Assembly (NCBI GenBank): GCA_021613535.1
Contig: CP075495.1
Coordinates: forward strand, 1,798,001-1,862,000
Source: Adineta vaga
Taxonomy: Eukaryota; Rotifera
Direction of reading: 5' to 3'
Length of the DNA stretch: 64,000 nucleotides
Shown here: one piece after another, positions 52,068-63,938 of the stretch
How positions within the stretch are numbered: position 1 is the stretch's first letter
Layout of the letters: every line of letters begins with the position of its first letter
The notes under the pieces: model-generated
The model's input: the letters and a program-made list of their open reading frames with translations, nothing else
Told to the model about the DNA's origin: nothing
The model's database searches: none
Position numbers and translations under genes: made by a program

Positions 52068-52471
52068 CGTTACTAAAAAGAAATGGCAATTGCGTACATT
52101 TTATCAAGTCTACTTATCTAAATTTAAAAGAATCTACTATTATCAGTTCAAGTGAGCGAAGACATCTATTCACAAGTCATTCATCGTGTACCAGAGAGCA
52201 AGAATTATCAAGATATAATGACCTTCCTTCGAATTCGATATAAAATGATACAATGAAAGTAGTCATACAAGATAGAGAATGGTGTCGATTTCACAAATAG
52301 AAATCAAGTATCGAATTAGAGAGGTCGGTATATATTAAATATGAACATTAGTATTTGCTTCTTTTCAAACAAGATATTACTTTAAACACACAATGTCTTT
52401 TTTTTCTATTTACTAAATTACAGATTTTTTGAATTTTTATTAGAGAAAAAGATTTTTTTTAGTTAAATTTG
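52068..52471. other. Spacer upstream of fucosidase copy 2
   Basis: 404 bp holding the fucosidase 5' flank and the 3' flank of the four-pass membrane gene. No coding exon or clear element seen. Confidence 0.45.
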
Positions 52472-53117
52472 TTATGATTCCATATTTGGAAAACCATATC
52501 GATATCGTTCTGCTGGTACTATGGAAATTTTTTCAACATCATCAGAAGTAAAACCACTGTTTGGACGTTGATCGGTGCAAATCTGAGAGAAGAAAATACC
52601 AGATAGAGTTGCTACTGTTCCAAGAAGACTACTAAGACCTCCAACAGCAATTAATAACGAATTAGTAACAAGTTCAACAGTTTGCCAAGTCGGTCTTGTA
52701 TCATCAGAATATTTTGTATCATATTGTATAGGTATAATTGATGTTATCATTAAATAGAATGATAGAATAGTTGATACACCAGTTAATGCTGTAAATCCCA
52801 TTAATGCTGGTGGAGTTCGTTCACGTGATGCTAATATACCTACGAGACCTGTTGCTATTAAGATCAAACCAATCCAAATACCTTTACCTAGACAATTATC
52901 AAAGTTTCATAGAATATTTTTAGAAACAAAACTAAATCTTTAAAGTTTTACCAGCTGATGGCCATAAAGGATTTTCAATTTGTAATCCACCACGTCGTGT
53001 ATCATAATGATATTCACTTGGTCGACCATAAAATAGTTCAATAGCAGATAGAACTATTCCTGATATACCAAGTAAACAAAAGATAATTCCACATATGGTA
53101 AGACTATAAAATCGACA
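52472..53117 (-). CDS. Four-pass membrane protein, family unknown (5' end unresolved)
   Basis: Two exons are clear: 53117-52952 and 52887-52472. They encode about 193 residues after an acceptor site at 53118-53119, so at least one upstream exon with the ATG is missing from my model; MIHIAF at 53404-53387 is one possibility, but its intron would be long. Four hydrophobic segments are visible: YSLTICGIIFCLLGISGIVL, GIWIGLILIATGLVGILA, ALMGFTALTGVSTILSFYLM and TNSLLIAVGGLSSLLGTVAT. A loop with FYGRPSEYHYDTRRGG lies between the first two. The short cytosolic tail ends RYGFPNMES. The pattern resembles MARVEL/MS4A/CD20-like tetraspan proteins, but no family is certain. Confidence 0.68.
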
Positions 53118-53692
53118 CTAGTAGAACAAATCATTGTAAAGAACATTGCTATATTAAATACGAAATATAAACTCAAATGTTTGTTACTTCCGATCGGTAG
53201 TGTTTATTTGAAAAAAATCATGACTGTAAGAAGAAATTAATCAACCATGACGATTAAAATTATCACATGTATTTTACGATATCGTAAGAAATATCTCATG
53301 ATCATTAAATAATAACTTATTATTATTTAAAAATTTCTTTACAATTCTTAAATCTCAATCATTTATGAACATTGCAATAAACATACGAAGGCAATATGAA
53401 TCATATTTTGTCATTTTCAAAATAGCAGTATATATATATAAATTAGTTCATGCTTTTAGATTCCTATCATACATCTGCGTTCTATTTTTCTCTCTTCCTT
53501 TCTGATTTATTTAATAATATGAAAGAACATATCGAAAAAACATTTTGTAGTTTACATATAGACACCTATCCTTGACAGGTATAAATAATATCAAGTAGAG
53601 AGAGAGAGAGAGAGAAAAAAGAAGAAGAAGGAACTGTTATACTCTGAATTAAATACATCTATAAAGAAAAAATATCATCAAATATGTTACGT
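53118..53692. other. Spacer, possible 5' exon of the four-pass protein
   Basis: 575 bp. May hold the missing first exon of the upstream gene. A GA microsatellite lies at 53598-53618 next to an AAG run. Nothing else identified. Confidence 0.4.
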
Positions 53693-54904
53693 TTAAAGAA
53701 CGAGACGTAATGTTGGTTGTGGGCCAGTAGGAACTCGATCGAATTCATCATCAACCATATCATCAACTAATGAATAATGACCTGCTGTTGCTGATGAATA
53801 TGGCATAGTACTAAATTCAGTTTCAGTTGTCATTGCAACTGGTGTTGTTGCTTTTCGTCGTGGACCACCAGTAAATAGGCAACATAAACAAGCACAACGT
53901 TCTAATAAAAATTCAATCCAATAGGGTTCTGTCCAAATGATAACTATCAATTGCATGAAAAAAAATGTCGATCGCAACATTGATGCTAATAAAAATGATC
54001 GATAAGTTTCATTAACATGTTCCAAATAGAAGAGATAAATGTCATAAAAAACAAGTATACAAAGTAATGATGTCACACGTATAGTCCATAATTTTTCCGT
54101 TGGGGGAACTTGACTTGTACCACGTAAGAGATAGAAATATCTTAGAATGAAACCGATTAAAATTAAAGCTGGAATAAAAAAAAAGAAATATATAATTGAA
54201 CGAGCCGTTGCAATCGATTCTAATTTTGAATAATCATATGGACAATATTTAGCTGTATAATTCAATAGAGTGGATGTTGTTTTGGGTTGTTTAAATGGTG
54301 ATGCAAATGCATAGATAAGCATAATTAATAGCCACGTAAAAATAGCATATAAATGAATAAAAGACATGCGAGAAAAATGTTTAAATTTTTGTTTATAAGC
54401 TGGATGAGCATAGAGAAAACGTTCGATAATCATATAGAGAACAAAGAAGAACGGAACCTGAAAAATAGAAAAACAAAAAAGAAAGAAGTCAATAGATTTT
54501 TCTTGGAAAATGAAATTTCTACCGTTTCATTTGCTGATAAAATAACATAATGCAAACGGCAAAGTCGAACAGTAAATACATTGAACCAATAGTATAGAAT
54601 AAGAATTAAAGATGGAATCCAAGCAATAAAGGCACAGAAAATAATATGCAAAGAAAAATAATCATTTGGGTTTAAATAAGCACGGGAACGAATAAATCGA
54701 ATAGCAATAGGAATTGCAAGAATATATGTTAATAAACAAAATGTCCAGATGATAATATGAACACCAGTTACAGAATATTTTTCAGGTTCAATTAAATCAG
54801 CTACTTGATGTTTGTATAGATCAGATCCATTGAGTAATTTAGCGATTAAATTAAAGATTGTCTCATTCTTTGCTATTAAATATGTTGTTGCTGTTGTTGT
54901 TGAT

Positions 54905-54937
<33 letters not shown>

Positions 54938-55011
54938 GCTGTTGTTGGTGGTGATGTTGATGTAGTCGATAACATTGAAGTTAACGATGATGTCTCATTC
55001 GACGAACTCAT
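53693..55011 (-). CDS. Orphan seven-transmembrane receptor (rhodopsin-like)
   Basis: Two exons (55011-54523 and 54457-53693) encode 417 residues. The N-terminus is extracellular, Ser/Thr-rich with an eleven-residue Thr run and several N-glycosylation sites (NETS, NETI, NGSD), and has no signal peptide. Seven hydrophobic segments follow: IIIWTFCLLTYILAIPIAI; FSLHIIFCAFIAWIPSLILI; LHYVILSANETVPFFFVLYM with a Cys just before it; FIHLYAIFTWLLIMLIYAF; ATARSIIYFFFFIPALILIG; IRVTSLLCILVFYDIYLFY; FLLASMLRSTFFFMQLIVII. The third segment ends IIERFL, a DRY-like position (ERF). TM7 has no NPxxY. The cytosolic tail carries a Cys-rich palmitoylation-type patch (ERCACLCC). It resembles the many lineage-expanded class A receptors of rotifers; the ligand is unknown. 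Confidence 0.82.
54886..54946. repeat. ACA/TGT trinucleotide repeat coding poly-Thr
   Basis: An imperfect TTG/TGT microsatellite (ACA codons on the minus strand) within the receptor's first exon. It encodes the Thr-rich extracellular stalk, so its length is likely polymorphic. Confidence 0.8.
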
Positions 55012-55669
55012 TTTTTAACGTCGCAATTCTCGTAGCTACAAGAACTTTTCTAAAAGATAAATTTTTTTTCTTCTTGTAACTACTTAAAAGAATATATGTG
55101 TGTGCGTGTGTGTTCTGTTGTGCAACGGAATGTGTTGATCTTCAAATGGTTGGATGGCGTACACGTTGCATGCTTGATTAATTTTAGTTCGACGATTGCT
55201 TTTGTTCGTCAGTCTACGACTGAAGCAGAAATAGGAAAGAAAAAAATCCTCGCATGACTATGTCGTCAGTGCAAAAAAAATAAGTGCAGAACAGAGCAAA
55301 CAAACAAACTTCGTAGCTAATAGAAAAGCGCTGGTAATCAACACTAAAGCGTCTGCGATTATGTCGGGAAAAAAAAGAAACAGCGAGTATATACACGTAA
55401 TAGGCTTCTTTTTTCCCTCCATATGAACACTAAAGATTAGATCATTGTTATGTATTTCTTCAAATATATACTCGATATCAAATAGCTCAAAGGAAGAAAA
55501 CATTCATGAAAGAATAACTTTTCTCGATGGTTATTTAGAGAATAGAATAATATATAATGATAAATGATGGCTTTGAAAAAGCACGTACAAACATACTTGT
55601 TAGTGTAGATAACAATAAATTCTTCGTTTCTCATGCATATCTATGGATTATAATTCAAGTTTTGTCATT
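55012..55669. other. Upstream region of the 7TM receptor
   Basis: 658 bp containing a TG run (55096-55112) and the 3' flank of the ankyrin gene. Short frames on the minus strand at 55214-55634 overlap each other, lack features and are not called. Confidence 0.45.
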
Positions 55670-56774
55670 TTATTTTTTCGAAATAATAGCTGAATGCGCA
55701 TTTACATTGGAATTCGAATTAGACAGCTTATGAAAATTTTTCTCATATTTTTTAACTTTCTTCTTCTTCAATGATGAAAGTTCATTCGTTGATTGAAAAC
55801 ATTTTATATTAGGTTTGGTAATTTCAATATGTTCGATGAAGGTTTCACCACGATCTGGATCGAAAACATTGAGTTGTAATAATAAATCAATAAAATCTGT
55901 ATTTCCATGAAGATTTACTCGTGCATAATCAAGGACAGAAAATCCATTATCATCTCGAGCATTTATATCAATGATATGATAAACACTCGATGAGAGAAGT
56001 AATTCAAATATATTTGTATTCGAATGAAAATAAGCCGCATAATGAAGAGCTGTTCGATTCAATTTCGTTTCGACAAGATTTGGATCAATACCAAGACGAA
56101 GAAAATATTCGATAATATTTCGATGTTGAAGATAAACAGCAAGAATAAATGCCGGAAGATAATCTTGAAATAATTCATGAACATCTGCTTGATGTTGAAC
56201 CAAAAGAGTAAAAATACCTGTAATATACAAGAAAAAGTAGTAATAATTAGAAAATATGTTCGTTCATCGAACATACGCGGATGATTATGAATAATTGATT
56301 CATGTAATGGACTTGTTCCATCTTTACTCAATCGATTCATATCTGGATTACAAAGTAATAATGTTGTTAAAGTTTCTTCATTGCCAGCAATTGCAGCATA
56401 ATGTAATGGCGTTCGACCTGATGCATCTGTTACATCAACTGTATGCATATATTCATAGAGAGCAACAATAATTGTAGCATCGCCTAGAAAAGAAATTTGT
56501 GTGTGTGTGTTTTGTTGTTGGTGAAAATCTTGTATTTTATCTTACCTTCAATAGCAGCAAAATGAAGTGCTGAACGTTGTTGTTCATCGTTATCGACATC
56601 AAGTTGTAAGATGGGAACATGATGTTGTTCTTCTTCATTGATTTGTTTTTTCTTTTTATTTCGAAATGAAAGCGATCGTTTACTTAATTGTCGTGTTAGT
56701 TTATTAACATCTTTCGTACGAATATAATCAATTGTTGTTGAAGTACATTTTGATGAGGATTGTTTCGTTCCCAT
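55670..56774 (-). CDS. Ankyrin-repeat protein with N-myristoylation signal
   Basis: Three exons (56774-56546, 56483-56277, 56217-55670) encode 327 residues. The start MGTKQSSS is a strong N-myristoylation consensus (Gly2, Ser6), so membrane attachment is likely. After a basic segment (KRSLSFRNKKKKQ) come about five or six ankyrin repeats: QQRSALHFAAIEG, SGRTPLHYAAIAGNEETLTT, DGTSPLHESIIHNHPRIF, LPAFILAVYLQHRNIIEYFL, LNRTALHYAAYFHSNTNIFE and DNGFSVLDYARVN. The C-terminus is Lys-rich and disordered (KKKKVKKYEKN). Ankyrin repeats bind proteins; there is no other domain to say which. All exon phases agree. It resembles ANKRD-type proteins but no orthologue is assigned. Confidence 0.85.
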
Positions 56775-57153
56775 CTTCGAAATGAATTGATGTTTGAGAC
56801 GTGTCTTGGATTTTTATAGACAAAATGTTTGTAATGGTAACAGATGGTATAAAATTCAAATGATTCGTAAAAAAAACAAAATATATATACGAAGATAATT
56901 TATGAATCGCAGTTTTTCTCTCTCGGAAGGCTTTTTCTTTTGTATTCGAATACAAAAGAAACAAATATGAAATTGATAATGAATTTCTCTCTATGGAATA
57001 CATTGAAGACAAAGATCGCTTTTGTTTTCTTCGATTTTCGGCACGCTTTTATTCGTTGATTAACTGAAGATTAGATAAAAAGAAAAAGCATTATAACAAA
57101 CAAGTTTTAAATAAGACAATAACAAAATGAATACATAGAAAAGAAGAAAAAAT
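56775..57153. other. Spacer between ankyrin gene and PEP mutase
   Basis: 379 bp with the ankyrin 5' flank and the PEP mutase 3' flank. A 94-codon frame on the minus strand (56728-57012) overlaps the ankyrin start and is unsupported. Confidence 0.45.
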
Positions 57154-58442
57154 TTAACTTTTTGATTTCATTGGCAAATATTTCTTCTCAGCATTGACTA
57201 ATTCTTGATCATCTTGTAAACGAAAGACTTCTTTAACACTAACAATATTTGGTTCAATATTAACCAATGTTTGTTCGCTATAAATTCGTTTCGATGTTGC
57301 TTGCATCGCTTTAATACTTGCACGTAAATTATGATTAGCCCAAATTATAGCAGATATACCCCATTTTTGAAATGTATCCGTCGGTGTTTGATAATAATTT
57401 GTTGGAACGATAATAACTGGACCTTGATTTTTCCATGCTTTCATGAATTGTTCAATTTCTTTCGGTTCTTTTTGTTTACTATGCATTAAAATAGCATCAG
57501 CACCAGCTGCTAAATAAGCTTCAGCACGACGAACAGCTTCATCACAACCCCAACCACTAATAAATGCTTCAACACGAGCAACAACACAAAAATTCGGATC
57601 CTGTTGTGTATCTTTCATTGCGCGAATTTTCAATGCAAATTCATCAATATCAGCTAATGGTTGTTCACGATTATCTAATAATGAATTTGTTTTTGGAAAT
57701 AATTTATCTTCAATACAAGCACCAGCAATACCCAATTGTTCAAGTTTACGAACGAGACGACGAGCATTATTGAAATTACCAAAACCAGTATCAGCATCAA
57801 CAAGTATGGGAATTGTTGTTGCATCAGACATAAATTCTAGTATATCGAGAACTTGTGTCCATGATGCTTCATTAGAATCACGAAGACCTAATGAAGCGGA
57901 CATCGATAAACCACTTGCCCATATTGCCTAAAGTAATATAAGTTCGATTGAAATCAATTGTTTTACATATAAAACAAGATGAAAGAGAATTATTTTATCT
58001 TAATTCAATATTCTTATAAATTTAATCAAGGATAAAATTTGAAAATGAAGTGAAAACGATATTATTTAATCAATTCAATTTCTACAGAGATAATTTATCA
58101 CTTATAAGTAGGATCGAACTCCTGCTGTTCAAAAAATGCTGTATAGTAAAAGAAAGAAAGAAAGAAAGAAAGAAAACGACTAACTTTCACTTTGAATTAT
58201 AAACTCTGAGTACATTTTGTTCGCGTTCGAATTATTTAACTTACCTTAAAACCTGTTTCTGCGACGATTTTTGCACTCAATGCGCTGTGAGCTTCCATAA
58301 TAAATTCTAATTTAGGTGAAAGAAGCATTTCTTTCAATTGTGCACTACGACTATTCGAAGTTGTTTTTGGTTTAGCAGCAGTTGCAGTTGAAAGTTGTCG
58401 TCCATAGTTGGTTACTGTTCGTAAGAAAACTTTGTTGAACAT
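57154..58442 (-). CDS. Phosphoenolpyruvate phosphomutase
   Basis: Two exons (58442-58245 and 57927-57154) encode 323 residues. PEP mutase rearranges phosphoenolpyruvate to phosphonopyruvate, making the C-P bond that starts phosphonate (for example aminoethylphosphonate) synthesis. It belongs to the isocitrate lyase/PEP mutase superfamily, with a TIM-barrel fold. Motifs: [30 protein letters not shown] (metal-binding Asp), and [12 protein letters not shown]. The last fits the EDKxFPKxNS signature of true mutases rather than the KRCGH motif of lyases. [20 protein letters not shown] and [11 protein letters not shown] follow. The first 30 residues ([20 protein letters not shown]) look like a mitochondrial transit peptide. 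The 317-nt intron is long for this window and holds an AAAG microsatellite. No phosphonopyruvate decarboxylase is next to it. Confidence 0.93.
58148..58176. repeat. AAAG microsatellite in PEP mutase intron
   Basis: About seven AAAG units in tandem within the single PEP mutase intron. Confidence 0.85.
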
Positions 58443-58702
58443 GATCCTTTAGACGATGAATAAGCAAATAGCAACACGGTAAATGATTCTTTCTTTTTTT
58501 CTTCTCTTTTTCTTTGCAGAAAAGATAAATGCCTACTGCCTGTTGTTGTTCTGTTACTATATATATATATATATTTAAGCAAATAGCAATAAAAACACGC
58601 ACACAGACACACACATACATATATCTCTCTTTCTTTCTCTTTTTCTTTTTTCTTTTCTTTTCTTGCTATCGGACATTATCGTCATGTCCGTTTGGCCAAC
58701 GG

Positions 58703-61700
58703 TCATTGAGATAACACAGTTGCTGTTTCATCTAAACATAGACTAAGTTCTCGAAAAGAAGGTCGATCTAAACTTGACCATGATAAGCAACGTTCAATTA
58801 ACGCATAAAGACGATCATTGCATAGAGTTGGACGTGGAAAATGCGTAGCAAAACAAAGTACAGATGGTTCAATTCCATTTTGTTTCGAATTTGACCAAAC
58901 ATCACGAAAAAATTGAAGAACTTCATCATCATGAAGATTATTATATGGAATATATAATCCCAAATGAAATAATTCAAAAAGAAGTGTACCAAACATAAAA
59001 ATTGTCGTTTGAATTGACCAATTTTCATCCTAAATGAAGAATAAAACATGTATTTTTATTTTATTCATCTAAAAAATCGATTTACTCCTGTAATAATATC
59101 ACCCGGTAACCAACGAATAGGAATTTGTTGAACATATCGTGAACTATATCGATCATCTTTTTTAGCATAATCAGATAATTTTATCGTCTGATTATCAAAT
59201 AGAAGACAATTTGGTAATGTTAAATCACGAATAATAATTTTTAATGATTCAACATGAACTAAAGCAGATACAATTTGATTGAGATATTCCATTAAAGTTC
59301 TATAGCAAAAAAGAACCCAAGCAAATGAATATCAATTCAATAGACATTCTCCATTATTATCTTACGTTAATGTACTACTATTTTCTGTTAATAATGTTTG
59401 ACAATGTTCGAAAAGATTGATTTGACTAAATTCACTAACAAGAAAACATCGTTCTGGTGAAACATTAACATAACCCAAACAAGTCACAATATTTGCATGA
59501 TTAATCGATTTTGCTAAATTAAAAAGTCTAAATTGAAAGATAAAAATCGAATGTATGAACTTGTTTTTTTTGCAATTGAAAATATACTCATTTTTTTCTT
59601 CTTCCAAAAGAATAACAGATAATTTATTTGAACCATATTCACTATAGAAACACTAAATTAAATGAATATAAAAGGAAAGAAATGAGAAATGAAAATCTAT
59701 TTGCAATACTTCATGATGATTTTGTACACCAAGATTTTGTATAATGATAATATCACTTGAATCAATTTCTGGAAAACATTCAGTTAGTGATGCAATGTTC
59801 GAAACTGAACAACGAGATGCAGCAGACTAGTTAAAAGAAGATTTAGTTATTTTTCTCGAACATGAAAAATCTACTTGTCGATAAGAAGGCAATGTACGAA
59901 TCGTTGCTTTCGCACTTTCATTAATGATCTTTTCAGCATTGATATATTCTAAGCAATTGGATATAACAACATCATTATCTGAAATCAATCATGAGAATTA
60001 GATGAAAAGAAAATTTGAATTTACTTTCAAGTTCAGAATAAACATCGCCTTGAGAATGACTAGGAAATAATATGATTATAATCGAAGATTAGAACATATT
60101 AACATACTTTTGAGTATTATCATCATCGGTTGTCGTTGTAACTGATGTTAAACTTCGAACAATTTCTGCTACTATTGTTCTTTAACATTCTTTATGTGAG
60201 AAAAATTTCAATTTTAAAAGAAATATTCACTTACTTCGGATCTTCTTTTTGCTTTCGTGTAAATATACATGAAATACATAGAAATATTGCTAAGACACCA
60301 CAGATAACAATAATAAACAGTAAGATATGTAATAATTTTCCATAAACTAAATGAAACATGTATAAATCTCGTTCGAATTCGTTAGAAAATTTCTTACGTT
60401 TAATATCATCTGGAATTGAATGTAATGCTATAGTTTCTAATCGCCGAAGATTATTTTCAATATAAATCGATGATGGAACAATATCATCATCATCATTATT
60501 TTCATTTCGATTATGAAAGGTTACTTCACTAAGTGCTAAACCTTCTTTTATATTGATCTGTATGATTACAAATTGACCTTTTGTTTTCGCAACAGTAAGG
60601 ATTAAATGTGTTATTGTTGTATTATCAAGATGTTGACTATTTTCAATTTCAAGTGATTGAAATCGATTAGTCCAAATGTTATTCGATGAAACAATATCTA
60701 ATATTCCAACATTTATCTTTACTGTACAACTGGAAGATAAATGTATCGAACATTTAAGATCCAGATTAATTGAATGAAATTCTTTGATAGAATCAAATGC
60801 GAAAAGAAGTAAAATTGGTTCGGATGATGGTGACCAACGAAGAAATTGATAGGTATCACCATCATTTAATATACCTAAACCACCTGAAACAAATAGAAAA
60901 GAGAGAGAGAGAGAGAGATCGTTTTTTATTTGAAAAGTTTCCGCATACCTCGAACGGTAGTATTGGTGATTAAACCATCGTATTTTACATCGGAATTAAT
61001 AATGGATTTTTGAGAAAAACGTGTCGAAATCAATCCACCTAATGAGAAATATGATTTTGTTTTGTTTTGACGAAATGAAATTACTTTGAGATGAACAACC
61101 GAAGAGTTGAATATTTGCACATATCGATAATGCTGATGTAATAAAGATAAGTCGAACTTGTCGTGCAATAATTGATGGTAGAAATGTACGTGTTCGATTG
61201 GAATTATCATTATCATTAAAAACTAATCGACGTCGTTCAATAAATAACTAATAGAAGAAAATGAAAATTTAGAAAATTGATTTTCGCTTTACATATCAAA
61301 ACCTTTCGTTGTCGACGTAGACCATACGCTCGCCAAGGTCCATCTTGTGTTCGTCGATATTCTAAATAATATGAACCTTTCTTCTAAAAAAGACAATATT
61401 CATTTTTTTTCTCAACAATTTTGTTTTCCTATTGACATACAGAATTCTTTTCATCATTATCATCAGGATATTGAACAAATATTCCAGTTAATTGCGTTAA
61501 TGATAACATTTCTAATTGTATAATTGGTGATGAACTTTGTCCTCCAATATGTACTGAACATGATGAACAATACAAGGAAGATTTCTGTTGTCGACTATTG
61601 AGACGAATTGGTTCATTACATATGTTCCCTTGTGCTAGAAATGAAAGATCTTTGTTCTAATTATTTCCCAAAAGATCATCTTTTTTTTCTCTCTAAATAT

Positions 61701-61749
61701 TACTTATTAATGGTAATGAAAATAACAGAAGACGAGTGATGAAACCCAT
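58703..61749 (-). CDS. Discoidin domain receptor-like protein with degenerate kinase
   Basis: About fourteen short exons from ATG 61749 to stop 58703, roughly 770 residues. A signal peptide (MGFITRLLLFSLPLIS) leads into a discoidin-type domain (YYLEYRRTQDGPWRAYG, ARQVRLIFI, LFGC). The second DDR-type extracellular domain begins GGLGILNDGDTYQFLRWS, parallel to the GGLGQLADG of DDR1. One membrane segment, LLHILLFIIVICGVLAIFLC, follows, then a juxtamembrane part and a kinase-like domain. The kinase resembles DDRs (RDLTLPNCLLFDNQTIKLSD, PIRWLP, FFRDVW, SLDRPSFRELSL) but is altered: no glycine loop, the VAVK lysine replaced (SVILLEEE), HRD is IRD, DFG is DYA, and the APE and DVWAFG motifs are changed. 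DDRs are collagen receptors; this one probably binds ligand without normal kinase activity. Confidence 0.85.
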
Positions 61750-62401
61750 CGATGTTGAATCAATCACTTGTATATGTAAATGTACTCTTCACATAATATT
61801 AAAGTGTGAAACAGAAGAAGAAAAAAAACACGAAACAACAAACCATCACCTGTTTGTTATATTTGATTCACCTCTTCTCATGGCCTCTTCACATTGACAT
61901 TGAACCTTGTTATTTCATCATCGTATCAAATTGATATTAATTCCAAATGTTCTTCGTCGTTTTCTTTTCTTTTCTTGCAATCATGTTCATGACTATTTCA
62001 TCATTGCTTGATTTGACTTAAAGGAAATTTATGATTTAATTGATTTTACTTCACTTACTCATATACGAATGTCTGACCTTCATTCAACATTTTCTTTTTT
62101 TTTCTTCATTGATTATGTATACAAACATTTACCATACGATAACATAGTAATTACTCGAAGGAGATATGAGCAATTAGAACAATTTTAATGTCCACATATA
62201 TATCGAACTATTTCGAAAGACATTGTATCGCCATTAAGGTTATCAAATGTAGCAGAACTAAACATGGACATCAACGTCATCAAGAGAACAAAACATATAT
62301 CTATGAACCCTCGAGATAGACAGACAAGGTTGATGAAGTTTTAGATTACATATGAATATTGATTGTAATAAAAAAAGAAAAGAAAAAGATGAACTAGACA
62401 A
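61750..62401. promoter_or_regulatory. Upstream region of the DDR-like gene
   Basis: 652 bp between the DDR-like start and the SHIPPO gene stop. No coding exon seen. An AATAAA on the minus strand is not obvious close to the SHIPPO stop. Confidence 0.35.
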
Positions 62402-63493
62402 TTAAAAGAAATTCTCGGAACATTCGTCAGTATATGTGTGAGAATAGGGTGACCATCGTGATGAAATTGAAAAAGCTGGAGCTTTTCGTAGAAGATTTTC
62501 ATACTACAAGAAAAAATGATACTTTATTTTTCATACGATCGAATTTGATTTCATTCACTCCTTTATCTAATGTTCCTCTCTCAATCATAGCTGGTCCAGG
62601 TCCTGATAATGCCAATTGTTTTTCACGATATCTTGGTGCGATAGTTACACCACGAGCAGTACATGTGTCTTTTCCGTCATTTTTTGTATTGATTATTGGA
62701 TACATAGCTGGACCAGGAAGGGCTATTCCTGGTGATTTGTTAGCTGAAAAAATGTTTTCAATATGAAATTATATCGATAGAATATATACAAACATATAAG
62801 ATTCAATCGATGATGAATTGTTGATACAGGAGCAGTGGGTAGACGAGAATCATATGTACGAGTACCAATTGTTGACCAAAATGATTTCATATCCGAAAGA
62901 TTTCTTTTCTTTTCACTTGTATCGGCTTCATGTCGTTCACGTTTTAATGTAGAACCGATTAATGGATGCAAACGTACATGTGGTTGCCGTCTATAGATAT
63001 ATTCTTCTCCAATTCGATCGTAATTTTTATATTGTTGATAAGTTGTCGGTCCAGGTTCTGCGGAAAAAATGAAATATTTATACATTAAGAATCGATTCAT
63101 TTCAATACTTCGTTGTGATATTGATAAAGGTATTTTCGATGGATTGATTTTATGTGGAAGAAAAGATATGGGTAATTTTGTTCTGTCACTACCATTTCTT
63201 GTTAAATAACTTAAATCAGCATTAGTCGCTATTTTCGGATTGAATTTCACTTGTTCACTCTTTTCTGCAATACGTTGTTCCTTTCTTTCATATTGTGGGG
63301 TTACCAATGGTTGATTGGTTTTCCCACTGATACTTATTGCTGGTGCCCAATGAATACGAAGATCACGTAGACGACTTTCTGGACTACCATTTGTTGGCGG
63401 AATGCCAATAGTTGATGGAAGAAGAATTTTACCCGGTGATGGATTAAATTCATGACTTTTTTTCAATACTTTATCAATCTTTTTATTTGCCAT
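62402..63493 (-). CDS. SHIPPO/PG-rich repeat protein (ODF3/STPG type)
   Basis: Four exons (63493-63109, 63057-62794, 62743-62559, 62503-62402) total 312 codons with consistent phases. SHIPPO or sperm-tail PG-rich repeats occur in axonemal microtubule-associated proteins. Repeat motifs visible are KPGPTTYQQY, ALPGPAMYP, LSGPGPAMIERG and the spacer type RKAPAFSISSR. Other PG-like segments are GKILLPSTIGIPPTNGSPES and KSFWSTIGTRTYDSRLPTAP. Three introns of about 51-55 nt are inferred from GT/AG signals: without them the frame continues into poor sequence (for example MNRFLMYKYFIFS). The donor at 62557-62558 (GTGAAT) is the least certain. Start MANKKIDKV at 63493 is chosen over in-frame upstream starts because the upstream part is low quality. 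Likely ciliary or flagellar, like PACRG at the other end. Confidence 0.75.
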
Positions 63494-63830
63494 ATTGAAA
63501 TATTTACTAAGGCGCGAATATTTCGCCCGAATAGAAAAATACTTAGTGAGCTTCTTTTTCGTGTAGGTATGTCTTGATAATATTTTTATTTTTTTAACAA
63601 GAAAGAAACAACAAGATAGCACAGAAAAGAATGGACAATGACATGGACATACAGAAGGAAAATGAAGTGAGACAATTTCCATAGTACACATAACAATCTA
63701 CTACGAGCACATCAGCGAAATGAATTGAAGGAAAGTTTCTCTTTTTTTTACGAATATCCATTGAAATAAGACTTTGTTAATCTTAAAGAATACTTCTCAT
63801 TTGTTGTTCTTGGTTATACTAGTATCAAAA

Positions 63831-63851
63831 GAAGAAGAAGAAGAAGAAGAA
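63831..63851. repeat. GAA microsatellite, first of two
   Basis: Seven GAA units followed by AAACGAAAACA; the same flank follows the second array at 63911. Confidence 0.8.
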
Positions 63852-63910
63852 AACGAAAACATTTAACAAATTTCCAGACTTCCATACACACAGGTTTTTG
63901 TTGGCAAGAA

Positions 63911-63938
63911 AGAAGAAGAAGAAGAAGAAGAAGAAGAA
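63911..63938. repeat. GAA microsatellite, second of two
   Basis: About nine GAA units followed by AAAAACGAAAACA, like the array 80 bp upstream; suggests local duplication including the flank. Confidence 0.8.

Noticed and set aside
56728-57012. 94-codon minus-strand frame upstream of the ankyrin gene
   Set aside because: Overlaps the ankyrin start in another frame and has no family signal.
58085-58150. tRNA-like T-arm (GGAGTTCGATCC on the minus strand) in the PEP mutase intron
   Set aside because: Only the T-arm resembles a tRNA; I could not find matching acceptor, D or anticodon arms. At most a tRNA-derived fragment.
62434-62766. 110-codon plus-strand frame with GPGP motifs
   Set aside because: Its AGPGP motifs are the palindromic reflection of the minus-strand SHIPPO PGP repeats, where splice sites and phases support the real gene.
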